Part shown: in pieces, positions 1-6,467 of the stretch
Layout: every line of letters starts with the position of its first letter
How positions within the stretch are numbered: position 1 is the first letter of the stretch
Source: Chloroflexi bacterium TMED70
GTDB lineage: Bacteria > Chloroflexota > Dehalococcoidia > Lucifugimonadales > Lucifugimonadaceae
Reading direction: 5' to 3'
Assembly: GCA_002171675.1 (NCBI GenBank)
Contig: NHDX01000011.1
Span: forward strand, 30,356-43,444
DNA length: 13,089 nt
The notes under the pieces: model-generated
Database searches by the model: none
What the model saw: the letters and a program-made list of their open reading frames with translations, nothing else
Told to the model about the DNA's origin: nothing
Made by a program: the position numbers and the translations under genes

Positions 1-647
1 GGAGATGAAAAACTATTAAAGTTATCGTCAAAATATCTGAAAACTTCTTTCCAAGATGAACTATTATGTGAGAGCTTTATCAATAAAGAGCTAAGAAGAA
101 AGGGCATAGCCTCTACCAATCCAACATAGCTGTCATGCTCATTTATATCAATATTTATTCCAAATCCATTTGCATCCTTAATTAACAATTTACAAATATC
201 AATAATTTTTGACTTTGAATTAAGATAATTTACAACTCCCCAATTTATTCCTAATAAAGTATCACTCTTAACAAATGGGTACAAACCTATAATTTCATTG
301 TTAGGAATCATCTCATTAGCCCAAGAACTAACTGCTCTCTTGTTGGAAGAAAAATCAATTATATGAGTGTCCTCACTAATGATATCTTTTATTGATTCAA
401 AAATTTCATAAGTAGATGATGTAGGGACTGCAAGAATAATTAGATTTGTATCATCTAAACATTCAGCATAACTATTAGCCTCTTTGGTGATCGATTTTGA
501 ATCTTTAGCTAATTTGCTTTGATCTTTAACTAGGTCAAATCCAGTTATTGATAAATTATTATTGTTAGATAATAATAAATGCCCAATATTAATGCCTAAA
601 TTTCCTAAGCCAATAATAGAAATTTGAGTATTGTTAAAACTTCCCAC
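1..647 (-). CDS. Prephenate/arogenate dehydrogenase-like protein (TyrA family), C-terminus cut by window edge
   Basis: The frame stays open from a GTG at 645-647 down to position 1, giving about 215 residues; the stop lies outside the window. The GTG is preceded by GAGGT at 656-660, 8 nt away, and there is no better ATG, so I chose it. Near the N-terminus is a Rossmann nucleotide-binding loop, ISIIGLGNLGINIG, followed by an acidic residue after strand 2 (ITGFD). Then come LAVPTSS and IIDFSSNKRAV, which match the 'AVP' and 'D..S.K' segments of TyrA. Further on, EHDSYVGLVEAMPFLLSSL resembles the helical-domain signature 'eHD..vA..ShLP.lla'. TyrA enzymes oxidatively decarboxylate prephenate or arogenate with NAD(P) in tyrosine synthesis. 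Oddly, the segment aligning with the catalytic 'HP' of TyrA reads IIGLYPFVKSD, so Tyr replaces His, and the following loop looks short. It overlaps the gene upstream by 14 bp and is the third gene of the PAC2 operon. The family is fairly sure; the substrate is not. Confidence 0.72.
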   Translation of the reverse strand, partial: MGSFNNTQISIIGLGNLGINIGHLLLSNNNNLSITGFDLVKDQSKLAKDSKSITKEANSYAECLDDTNLIILAVPTSSTYEIFESIKDIISEDTHIIDFSSNKRAVSSWANEMIPNNEIIGLYPFVKSDTLLGINWGVVNYLNSKSKIIDICKLLIKDANGFGINIDINEHDSYVGLVEAMPFLLSSLLIKLSHNSSSWKEVFRYFDDNFNSFSS

Positions 648-1266
648 TTTTTCTTACCTCAAGATTATTTAATTTTGATTTGGTTTCTTTAAACTTTTTA
701 TTATCAATTTCTGTTAAATTTACCATTATTCCAGTAAATCCTATATCAAAAATATATTGGAAATCTATTTCTTCTAACTTTGGTGTTTTTATATTTAATA
801 CCCAATTAGATCTAATAGAATTAATCATATCTTTGATAGTTAACATATCCTCAAAGTTTGTTAATGAGTCAATTTTTAGATCATATATTAAAAAATCAAA
901 TTCGAAATTTTCGATTGTATCTTTTCTTTCATCATTTATTTTGCTGTCAATTCTAAGGCCTATACCTTTTTCATAAGAAAACATATTAAAATTAACATTT
1001 TTGGGATCATTTATAAGTACAAAATCGAATTGATCAATTGATTTAATAGTGTCTTTACTATTTATTATTTTTCCTATGCAATTCTTAGATTTTTTTTTGA
1101 CTTTATCATTATATATATAAGCATCACAATTAAAATTTGATTCATTAATATCGGGATTTGTAATTCCAAAGATTAACAAATGATTTTTTGAGGAACTTTT
1201 ACTTGAATTAAAACCAATCTCTGTATTTGTTTTATTTAATATTTCATTTAAATCTTTAGATGACAT
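634..1266 (-). CDS. Conserved-looking protein of unknown function, possible half TIM-barrel
   Basis: This is a 210-residue soluble protein with no signal peptide or membrane segment. It has an acidic/lysine-rich N-terminus and no catalytic motif I recognise. The C-terminal half alternates strands and helices: FDFLIYDLKI (about 124-133), a helix, WVLNIKTP (about 154-161), LEEIDFQYIFDIGFTGIMVNL (about 163-183), then a charged helix. The pattern 'residue strand, helix, Pro-containing strand, then D.GF.GI.V' resembles the last units of a (beta/alpha) barrel. From memory it also resembles an uncharacterised protein family common in Chloroflexota, but I cannot confirm that. The ATG is 1 bp after the PAC2 stop (TAA-A-ATG), and the gene overlaps the TyrA-like gene by 14 bp, so the three are almost certainly co-translated. 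There is no independent Shine-Dalgarno site, which fits coupling. I do not assign a function. Confidence 0.8.
   Translation of the reverse strand: MSSKDLNEILNKTNTEIGFNSSKSSSKNHLLIFGITNPDINESNFNCDAYIYNDKVKKKSKNCIGKIINSKDTIKSIDQFDFVLINDPKNVNFNMFSYEKGIGLRIDSKINDERKDTIENFEFDFLIYDLKIDSLTNFEDMLTIKDMINSIRSNWVLNIKTPKLEEIDFQYIFDIGFTGIMVNLTEIDNKKFKETKSKLNNLEVRKSGKF
645..660 (-). promoter_or_regulatory. RBS and GTG start of the TyrA-like gene
   Basis: GAGGT (656-660) lies 8 nt before GTG (645-647). Both sit inside the last codons of the upstream gene, whose TAA is at 634-636. This strong Shine-Dalgarno site supports the GTG and points to translational coupling. Confidence 0.55.
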
Positions 1267-1267
1267 T

Positions 1268-2131
1268 TTAATCAGCGTCTTTACGTGAATCTTTTAAGAA
1301 GTTTTCTACATCCTTCAGTATCAATTGAGGCTCTGGATCTATTTTAGACATTTCTTCTGTGTCATAAGATTCTTCTAATCTTTCAACATATTTAGTAATT
1401 TCATTATGGTCTTCTAGAGCTAGATTAAGAGATGAACGAAATTCTTCAGATCTTTTAGTTATTTTTTCAAAGCTCAATTTTAAGCCAAGTAAATTTGATA
1501 ACTCCTTCATTATTGCAGCAGAAAGTATAGGATTATGAGTTACTTGAAGATAGTGAGGAGTATGACCCCAAATTGAAATAGTAGCTATCTTTAAGTTATC
1601 TAATCTTTCGCCAATAACGGATGTAATACCAGCAGGACCTTCATAAGAGGGTGGAGAATATTTCAATTTTTTTAATAATGAGTTGTTCTTTTTGCCTGTT
1701 CCAGTAAATGTTATCCTTGGTTCTCTTGTATGTGGAACAGAGTCTAATAAGGCTCCAACCATAATTACAGTTTTAATTTCATAAAATTCAATTACTTTTA
1801 TAAATTCATTAACATATGTTTTCCAATCCATATCAGGTTCAATACCTTCAAATATTACAACATCATTTTTAGAACCTTTTCTTTTGATAAAAGAAAATTT
1901 ATTTTCAAGCCAATCAATATGCCTTAAGTTTTCTTTTATGTTAGTTACGGTTGGTCTTTTATCTGAATATATATAATAAGAATCTGAGTTCATTTCAACT
2001 GAATGAATAACTTCCAACTGCGATAAGATTTCTTCTACAGATTTTGTTGCTGATTCTGCAGCATCAGGCCAACCTTGCCAAGAACAAATTAGTACAGGAT
2101 TATTAAGATTAAGAGGGGACAAGTTTTTCAA
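1268..2131 (-). CDS. PAC2 (proteasome assembly chaperone-like) family protein
   Basis: This 287-residue cytoplasmic protein belongs to the PAC2 family. The N-terminus PVLICSWQGWPDAAESAT (12-29) matches the family opening 'pvl...GW.DAg.aA'. Central VGALLDSVPHTREPRI (125-140) matches the 'G...dvPHTRp' block, and YEGPAGITSVIGERL (163-177) matches the 'YeGPtGi..vl' block. SIWGHTPHYLQVTHNP (186-201) matches the 'SlW...PHY....p.P' block. In eukaryotes and archaea PAC2-domain proteins assist or cap proteasomes; in most bacteria their role is unknown. Length fits the bacterial and archaeal members. The start is TTG, chosen because AAGGAAG lies 5 nt upstream and the first internal Met is around residue 47, inside the fold. 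It is the first gene of the operon with the 210-residue protein and the TyrA-like protein. The acidic C-terminal tail (about 245-287) is probably helical. Family certain, function unknown. Confidence 0.9.
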   Translation of the reverse strand: MKNLSPLNLNNPVLICSWQGWPDAAESATKSVEEILSQLEVIHSVEMNSDSYYIYSDKRPTVTNIKENLRHIDWLENKFSFIKRKGSKNDVVIFEGIEPDMDWKTYVNEFIKVIEFYEIKTVIMVGALLDSVPHTREPRITFTGTGKKNNSLLKKLKYSPPSYEGPAGITSVIGERLDNLKIATISIWGHTPHYLQVTHNPILSAAIMKELSNLLGLKLSFEKITKRSEEFRSSLNLALEDHNEITKYVERLEESYDTEEMSKIDPEPQLILKDVENFLKDSRKDAD

Positions 2132-2143
2132 AATTACTTCCTT
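2129..2143 (-). promoter_or_regulatory. RBS deciding a TTG start for the PAC2 gene
   Basis: AAGGAAG at 2137-2143 lies 5 nt before TTG at 2129-2131. No ATG or GTG gives the complete conserved N-terminus, so the TTG is the likely start. Confidence 0.6.
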
Positions 2144-2155
2144 AATAAAAGGTTT

Positions 2156-2175
2156 AGATATAAAATTTTATATCT
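2156..2175. repeat. Perfect 20-bp palindrome in a divergent spacer
   Basis: AGATATAAAA followed directly by TTTTATATCT is fully self-complementary with no loop. It lies 25 bp upstream of the PAC2 start and 90 bp upstream of the CurA-type gene. With no GC-rich stem and no loop it is not a good terminator. A dimeric regulator operator is possible, but in such AT-rich DNA it may also be chance. Confidence 0.4.
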
Positions 2176-2265
2176 CTTTTTTATCATAGCTTATAAGAAA
2201 AAAAAATATAGTTTTTGTATGATAAGATAATGTTGATTAAATACAAATTTTGAAGGTATAAATAT

Positions 2266-3279
2266 ATGAAAAATGAAAAATGGGTTCTTAAACAAAGACC
2301 AATGGGCAAGCCAAATATAGAGTCTGATTTTGAAAAAATTTCTGAAGAAGTTAGAAAAATAGAATATGGTGAAATACTTGTAGAAACTCAATATTTATCA
2401 TTAGATCCTTATATGAGAGGAAGAATGAATGCAGGTCCCTCTTATGCTTCTCCAGTTGAAATAGGAGGCGTTATGGAAGGCGAGGTGATAGCCAAAGTTA
2501 TTGAATCTAAATCTAGACTTTATCAAAAAGGAGATATGGTTAATGCAAAAATTGGATGGCAGAAATATGAAGTTTTATATGAAAACGAGCCATCAATTTC
2601 TAAAATAAATACTCCAAAAGATTTACCCATAACTTACTCATTAGGAATACTAGGGATGCCAGGAAGAACTGCTCATTTAGGTTATTTTGAAATCTTAAAA
2701 CCAAAACCTGGTGAAACGATCGTAGTATCGGCTGCTTCGGGAGCTGTTGGTTCTATAGTTGGGCAATTAGCAAAATTAATGGGCTGTAGAGTTATTGGAA
2801 TAGTAGGTAGCGATAAAAAGGTAAATTATTGTAAAAATGAATTAAATTTTGATTATTGTTTTAATTACAATACTCAAGATATTGACTCTGAATTGGGTAA
2901 ATTAGGTGAAAATTTTATAAATATGTATTTTGATAACGTTGGGGGAGAAATTTCTGACGCTGTGTTAAATCATATTGCGTTATTCTCTAGAACTGCCGTT
3001 TGTGGACAAATAGCAATTTATAATTCACCTACTCCACCAATGGGACCAAGAGTAGCTAGAACTTTACTTACAAAACAATCTACCATGCAAGGATTTATCG
3101 TATTTAATTTTGCTCACAAATATGAAGAAGCAATTTCAGATCTATCAAACTGGATCAAAGAAGGAAAGATAGTTTATAAAGAAGATATTAATGAAGGTTT
3201 TAATAATATTCCTTTAAATTTCATGAAATTATTTGAAAGTGAAAATTTTGGAAAATTAGTTGTTGACGTTAGAAGCTAA
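2266..3279 (+). CDS. CurA/prostaglandin reductase-type NADP-dependent oxidoreductase (MDR superfamily)
   Basis: This 337-residue zinc-free medium-chain dehydrogenase/reductase probably reduces the C=C bond of alpha,beta-unsaturated ketones or aldehydes with NADPH in the cytoplasm. The N-terminus (WVLKQRPMGKP, 6-16) and YLSLDPYMRGRM (43-54) are signatures of the CurA/YncB and leukotriene B4 12-hydroxydehydrogenase group. The Rossmann fold starts at about 150, with SAASGAVGSIVGQLAK (155-170) as the nucleotide loop. GSDKK (181-185) places a Lys where this group binds the NADPH 2'-phosphate. MYFDNVGG and the final FGKLVVDV are also typical. No catalytic-zinc Cys/His set is seen, as expected for the group. 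Length is close to the usual 335-345. AAGG(T) lies about 8 nt before the ATG. It is monocistronic, divergent from the PAC2 operon and convergent with the CoA-transferase operon (13-bp gap). The family is secure; the real substrate cannot be read from sequence. Confidence 0.92.
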   Translation: MKNEKWVLKQRPMGKPNIESDFEKISEEVRKIEYGEILVETQYLSLDPYMRGRMNAGPSYASPVEIGGVMEGEVIAKVIESKSRLYQKGDMVNAKIGWQKYEVLYENEPSISKINTPKDLPITYSLGILGMPGRTAHLGYFEILKPKPGETIVVSAASGAVGSIVGQLAKLMGCRVIGIVGSDKKVNYCKNELNFDYCFNYNTQDIDSELGKLGENFINMYFDNVGGEISDAVLNHIALFSRTAVCGQIAIYNSPTPPMGPRVARTLLTKQSTMQGFIVFNFAHKYEEAISDLSNWIKEGKIVYKEDINEGFNNIPLNFMKLFESENFGKLVVDVRS

Positions 3280-3292
3280 TCAATTAGTAATA

Positions 3293-3967
3293 TTAATTTA
3301 TCGTACAATACTCTTTTAAATAATCAGATGGAATTAGTTTTGGTTCAGTAAGTGATTGAACATCCTCATAATTCCAATTTTTAGCTATTTCAGTTAATAG
3401 TAAACCCTCATCCACAACTTCAATAACAGCAATATCTGTAATTATTTTTTTAACACACTTAATTCCAGTTAGAGGGAAATCACATTTATTTAGAATTTTA
3501 TAATCATTATTCTTGGTTACATGTTCCATAGTAACTATGACATTCTTTGCTCCAGAAACTAGATCCATAGCTCCGCCTATTGAACCTATGCCTCTAGACT
3601 TTATCATCCAGTTAGATAGATCTCCATTCTTAGATACTTGCAATCCACCAAGTACAGTAACATCAATATGACCGCCTCTTATCATAGAAAAAGATTCTGC
3701 AGAATCGAAAAAAGAAATACCTTTATTTGGACTTAAGAATTGCCCGCCTGCATCAATTAAATTTTCATCTTGATTATTCTTATCTGATATTTCATTAAAT
3801 CCTAAAATTCCATTTTCTGCATGAAAGGTTATATTTCGATTAGTTTCTAGATATTTGGCACATAATGATGGTAATCCTATTCCTAAGTTCACATAAGAAT
3901 TTTCAGGCAATTCTTGTGAAGCTCTATAAGCTATTTGATCCTTTGATAATTTAGGAGGATATTTCAT
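3293..3967 (-). CDS. scoB: 3-oxoacid CoA-transferase subunit B
   Basis: This is the beta subunit (224 residues) of a family I CoA-transferase, which moves CoA between succinyl-CoA or another acyl-CoA and a 3-oxoacid. YVNLGIGLPSL (25-35) is the family opening. Glu51 in AENGILG aligns with the catalytic glutamate that forms the glutamyl-CoA thioester ('SENG.LG'). FSMIRGGHIDVTVLGGLQVS, GDLSNWMI and GGAMDLVSGAKNVIVTMEH are further blocks matching ScoB/SCOT. Length is near the usual 215-220. The start overlaps the end of subunit A by 17 bp, so the subunits are likely made in equal amounts by coupling; only a weak GTGAG precedes the ATG. It is the last gene of the enolase-superfamily operon. It could equally be an AtoA- or PcaJ-like enzyme (acetoacetate or 3-oxoadipate); the family is certain, the acyl substrate is not. 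Confidence 0.9.
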   Translation of the reverse strand: MKYPPKLSKDQIAYRASQELPENSYVNLGIGLPSLCAKYLETNRNITFHAENGILGFNEISDKNNQDENLIDAGGQFLSPNKGISFFDSAESFSMIRGGHIDVTVLGGLQVSKNGDLSNWMIKSRGIGSIGGAMDLVSGAKNVIVTMEHVTKNNDYKILNKCDFPLTGIKCVKKIITDIAVIEVVDEGLLLTEIAKNWNYEDVQSLTEPKLIPSDYLKEYCTIN

Positions 3968-4685
3968 TAAATTTACTCACAATTCTATTTACGTAAATTC
4001 CTGGAGTTCCTATTCTTTCAGGATCCATTCTCTTTGATGAAACAACTTTATCTACTTCTACAATAGTTAATTTTGCTGCCGTTGCCATTATTGGATTAAA
4101 TGCTCTTGAAGTTCCTTTATATATAAGATTGCCAAATTCATCTGCAATATGAGCTTTTACTAATGCGACATCAGCATTCAAAGCATATTCCAATAAATAT
4201 TTTTCTTTACCAATTATCTTTGATTCTTTTTCATTTTCTACGATTGTACCTATTCCTGTTTTAGTGTAAAAGGCAGGAATTCCTGCTCCTCCCGCTCTTA
4301 TTTTTTCAGCTAATGTTCCTTGTGGAATTATTTCTACTTCAGATTCTTTGTTTTTCCAAGATTTTTCAATTTCAGATACAGGAACTCTTTGTGCAGGTAT
4401 AGGAAAAGAACAAATAATTTTTTTAACTTGTTTATTCTTAAAAAAAATACTTTGGTCGATAATTTTGTCCTTATCACTATCTTTCCAACCATAACCTGTG
4501 ATCATAGAAATGCCAGCTACGTTCCCAATAAGAGTTAAGTTTTTTATATTTTTATCCCTTAAAGCAATCATTAGATTAGTAGGTTGACCTCCTTGCACAC
4601 CGAAACCACCAATCATTATACTCATATTATTATTCAAGCCTTCTAAAGCATCATCATAGGAATTATAAATTTCTTTTATCGCCAT
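3951..4685 (-). CDS. scoA: 3-oxoacid CoA-transferase subunit A
   Basis: This is the alpha subunit (244 residues), partner of the B subunit encoded directly downstream. MIGGFGVQGGQPTNLMIAL (24-42) is the N-terminal CoA-transferase glycine motif with the usual 'GGFG..G.P..L' form. PQGTLAEKIRAGGAGIPAFY (121-140) and TGIGT (143-147) are the diagnostic block, and ADVALVKAHIADEFGNLIYK, FNPIMATAAK and GTPGIYV close the domain. Compared with ScoA-type proteins I recall, there is an extra loop at about residues 60-80 (GYGWKDSDKDK region). The ATG starts 5 bp after the stop of the enolase-superfamily gene with no clear Shine-Dalgarno site, so translation is probably coupled. Placement with a dehydratase-like enzyme suggests the CoA acceptor is a product of the acid that enzyme dehydrates; this is inference. 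Confidence 0.9.
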   Translation of the reverse strand: MAIKEIYNSYDDALEGLNNNMSIMIGGFGVQGGQPTNLMIALRDKNIKNLTLIGNVAGISMITGYGWKDSDKDKIIDQSIFFKNKQVKKIICSFPIPAQRVPVSEIEKSWKNKESEVEIIPQGTLAEKIRAGGAGIPAFYTKTGIGTIVENEKESKIIGKEKYLLEYALNADVALVKAHIADEFGNLIYKGTSRAFNPIMATAAKLTIVEVDKVVSSKRMDPERIGTPGIYVNRIVSKFNEISS

Positions 4686-4690
4686 AAAAA

Positions 4691-5854
4691 TCAGTCAATT
4701 ACTAAACTGTCAACGAGAAATTTTTTCGCATATTCATAATCATATTCAACACCTAATCCTGGATCTTCAGATACAGTTATATTTCCATCTGAATCTATTG
4801 AATCTAACTCGTCACTGTAATCGTTCTTATATACGGGTATATTAGCTGGATTAGGTAATTGAGGATGAAGTAAGCCCATTTCATAATAATTTGAATTCCT
4901 AATTGCAGCCATACAATGTCTTTGTGCAGGGCCAGCAATATGAATTTCTAAGTCCATTCCAAAGCCTTCTGCAGCATGTGCAATTTTCATTGTTCCTGTT
5001 ATTCCGCCGTCATATTCTGGATCAGCTCTCCAAAAGTCAGTTGCTTCAGCTATTGCCATATCAGTATGAGTTTCGACAAGATGCAGATGCTCACCCTGTA
5101 ATAGAGGAGTTTTAATTGATTGCTTTAATTTTTTATGAGCATAAAAAGAGACCCCTCCATCTCTGAGTGGATCTTCATACCAAAAGTAATTGTTATCATC
5201 ACATGCTCTTCCAACTCTTAGTGCATCAGCATATGTTTCATATTCACAACAAGGATCTATCATTAGATTCATTTTATCGGAAAGTTTACCTACTTCATTT
5301 ACTACTTTTACTTCTTGATCCATATCTGCAGGAGCCCAGGGATGAATTTTGAAAGCCTTATAACCTAGGTCATAACATTGTTCTGCAAAATCTCTAAATG
5401 CTTCAGGAGAATTTAAACCTCCCTTGGAATAGTCACCATGTAGTGTAGAAGCATAAGTAGGAAGCTTAGTTCTATTTCCACCTAATAGTCGAAAAATAGG
5501 AGTGTCATAATATTTTCCAGCTAGATCCCATAAAGCAATATCCATAGGACCAATTCCCATTTTATCTTGCTTTCTCAAAACTACTTTTGCAAGGTTATAA
5601 AAATGTTCTCTATTTAATCCATTTTGACCAATTAATATTGGTGCTATTGCTCTCATCTGATCATATGTACCAGGAGCTATACTAAAATATTCACCAGATA
5701 TATCTAAGTCTGTATCTATTTTTATTGAAACAACTTGCCTTACAGTAGTTGACCCTGGTTCATAACAAGATGAAAGAATATGAGATCTCATATTTTCTAA
5801 AGGAAATTTATATCTGTTAAATGTAATTTTTTTTATTATTGGATAGTCATTCAT
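4691..5854 (-). CDS. Enolase-superfamily enzyme (mandelate racemase/muconate lactonizing group), likely acid-sugar dehydratase
   Basis: This 387-residue protein has the two-domain enolase-superfamily build. The capping domain is at about 1-130, ending in the signature GPMDIALWDLAGKYYDTPIF (102-121), and the barrel follows. Candidate metal ligands are Asp200 (LMIDPC), Glu227 (WYEDP) and Glu255 (QGEH). Asp278 or Asp282 (RADPEYDGG) and His305 (LEIHIAG) fit the Asp-His dyad of the mandelate-racemase subgroup. The usual KxK on barrel strand 2 reads K169-I-H171, so the second Lys is His. Members abstract the proton alpha to a carboxylate; most of this subgroup dehydrate sugar acids, some racemise. 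AAGGAG lies 5 nt before the ATG. It leads the operon with the CoA-transferase subunits, and a possible promoter is at 5882-5910. The superfamily is certain; dehydratase activity is a guess from subgroup and context. Confidence 0.92.
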   Translation of the reverse strand: MNDYPIIKKITFNRYKFPLENMRSHILSSCYEPGSTTVRQVVSIKIDTDLDISGEYFSIAPGTYDQMRAIAPILIGQNGLNREHFYNLAKVVLRKQDKMGIGPMDIALWDLAGKYYDTPIFRLLGGNRTKLPTYASTLHGDYSKGGLNSPEAFRDFAEQCYDLGYKAFKIHPWAPADMDQEVKVVNEVGKLSDKMNLMIDPCCEYETYADALRVGRACDDNNYFWYEDPLRDGGVSFYAHKKLKQSIKTPLLQGEHLHLVETHTDMAIAEATDFWRADPEYDGGITGTMKIAHAAEGFGMDLEIHIAGPAQRHCMAAIRNSNYYEMGLLHPQLPNPANIPVYKNDYSDELDSIDSDGNITVSEDPGLGVEYDYEYAKKFLVDSLVID

Positions 5855-5881
5855 AAAATCTCCTTAAAAGTACTTAAATTC

Positions 5882-5910
5882 ATCTAATATCTAAAACATA
5901 AAAAAGTCAA
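5882..5910 (-). promoter_or_regulatory. Putative sigma-70-type promoter for the enolase/CoA-transferase operon
   Basis: Read on the minus strand, TTGACT (5905-5910) is followed after 17 nt by TTAGAT (5882-5887). The -35 is close to consensus and the -10 only fair. It lies about 28 bp upstream of the ATG, leaving room for the AAGGAG site. Confidence 0.4.
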
Positions 5911-5922
5911 TAAATAAGGTAA

Positions 5923-5928
5923 TATAAT
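5923..5928 (+). promoter_or_regulatory. Putative -10 element for the cyclophilin gene
   Basis: A perfect TATAAT lies 35 bp upstream of the ATG at 5963. No convincing -35 is seen 16-18 bp upstream. AT-rich DNA produces such hexamers by chance, so this is tentative. Confidence 0.3.
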
Positions 5929-5962
5929 CTATATAGAAATTAAATTAATAGGGAAAATAACT

Positions 5963-6463
5963 ATGACTTTAGAACCTCCAAAAGGAAATTTAGATACTTC
6001 AAAAACTTACAAAGCAAAAATTGAGACTGAAAGAGGAGAAATTATTATTCATTTGTACTCCGACCAAACTCCAATTACTTGTGAAAACTTTATAAATCTA
6101 GCTAAATCTGGATATTATGATGGCACTACTTTTCATAGAGTTATACCAGGATTTATGGTTCAAGGAGGAGATCCAACTGGAACAGGTGCAGGAGGACCTG
6201 GATATCAGTTTGAAGATGAATTCGTTTCTTCATTAAAGCATGACTCAGAAGGAATCTTATCTATGGCTAATGCTGGCCCAGGAACAAATGGCTCACAATT
6301 TTTTATAACTCATGCTCCAACACCACATCTTGATGGAGCTCACACAGTATTTGGTAAAGTTATAAGCGGAATGGATGTTGTTCTAAAGATTAGAGAGAGA
6401 GATCCAATGAGTGATCCAAATCCTGGAGATGAAATCCTTTCTATAGTTATTGAAGAAAAATAA
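5963..6463 (+). CDS. Cyclophilin-type peptidyl-prolyl cis-trans isomerase
   Basis: This 166-residue single-domain cyclophilin catalyses cis-trans isomerisation of Xaa-Pro bonds. It has no signal peptide or membrane anchor, so it is cytoplasmic. FHRVIPGFMVQGGDP (57-71) carries the catalytic Arg59 with Phe64, Met65 and Gln67. MANAGPGTNGSQFFI (101-115) and HLDGAHTVFG (122-131) complete the active site, with Phe113, Leu123 and His127 in the expected places. The residue matching Trp121 of human cyclophilin A is His122, a difference that usually lowers cyclosporin binding in bacterial forms. Length is typical. The GGGA upstream of the ATG is a weak ribosome site. The gene is monocistronic, divergent from the enolase operon, and ends 4 bp from the convergent transporter gene. 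The protein client is unknown. Confidence 0.95.
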   Translation: MTLEPPKGNLDTSKTYKAKIETERGEIIIHLYSDQTPITCENFINLAKSGYYDGTTFHRVIPGFMVQGGDPTGTGAGGPGYQFEDEFVSSLKHDSEGILSMANAGPGTNGSQFFITHAPTPHLDGAHTVFGKVISGMDVVLKIRERDPMSDPNPGDEILSIVIEEK

Positions 6464-6467
6464 GAAA

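Noticed and set aside
680..976. Plus-strand open frame of 98 residues
   Set aside because: It lies entirely opposite the 210-residue operon gene, is a run of hydrophobic/Ser/Ile residues typical of an AT-rich reverse complement, and has no ribosome site.
2233..2262. TTGATT-18 bp-TATAAA as a promoter for the CurA-type gene
   Set aside because: Transcription would begin inside the coding region just after the ATG, which conflicts with the GAAGGT ribosome site; it is probably chance.
2191..2391. Minus-strand open frame rich in Phe and Tyr
   Set aside because: It overlaps the start of the CurA-type gene on the opposite strand and its composition is that of complementary A-rich coding DNA.
4320..4538. 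Plus-strand open frame opposite CoA-transferase subunit A
   Set aside because: It is fully inside a secure gene on the other strand, with no family motif or ribosome site.
4903..5352. Two short plus-strand open frames (4903-5115 and 5167-5352) opposite the enolase-superfamily gene
   Set aside because: Both are shadows of the conserved barrel coding region; sequences are low in complexity and have no homology I recognise.
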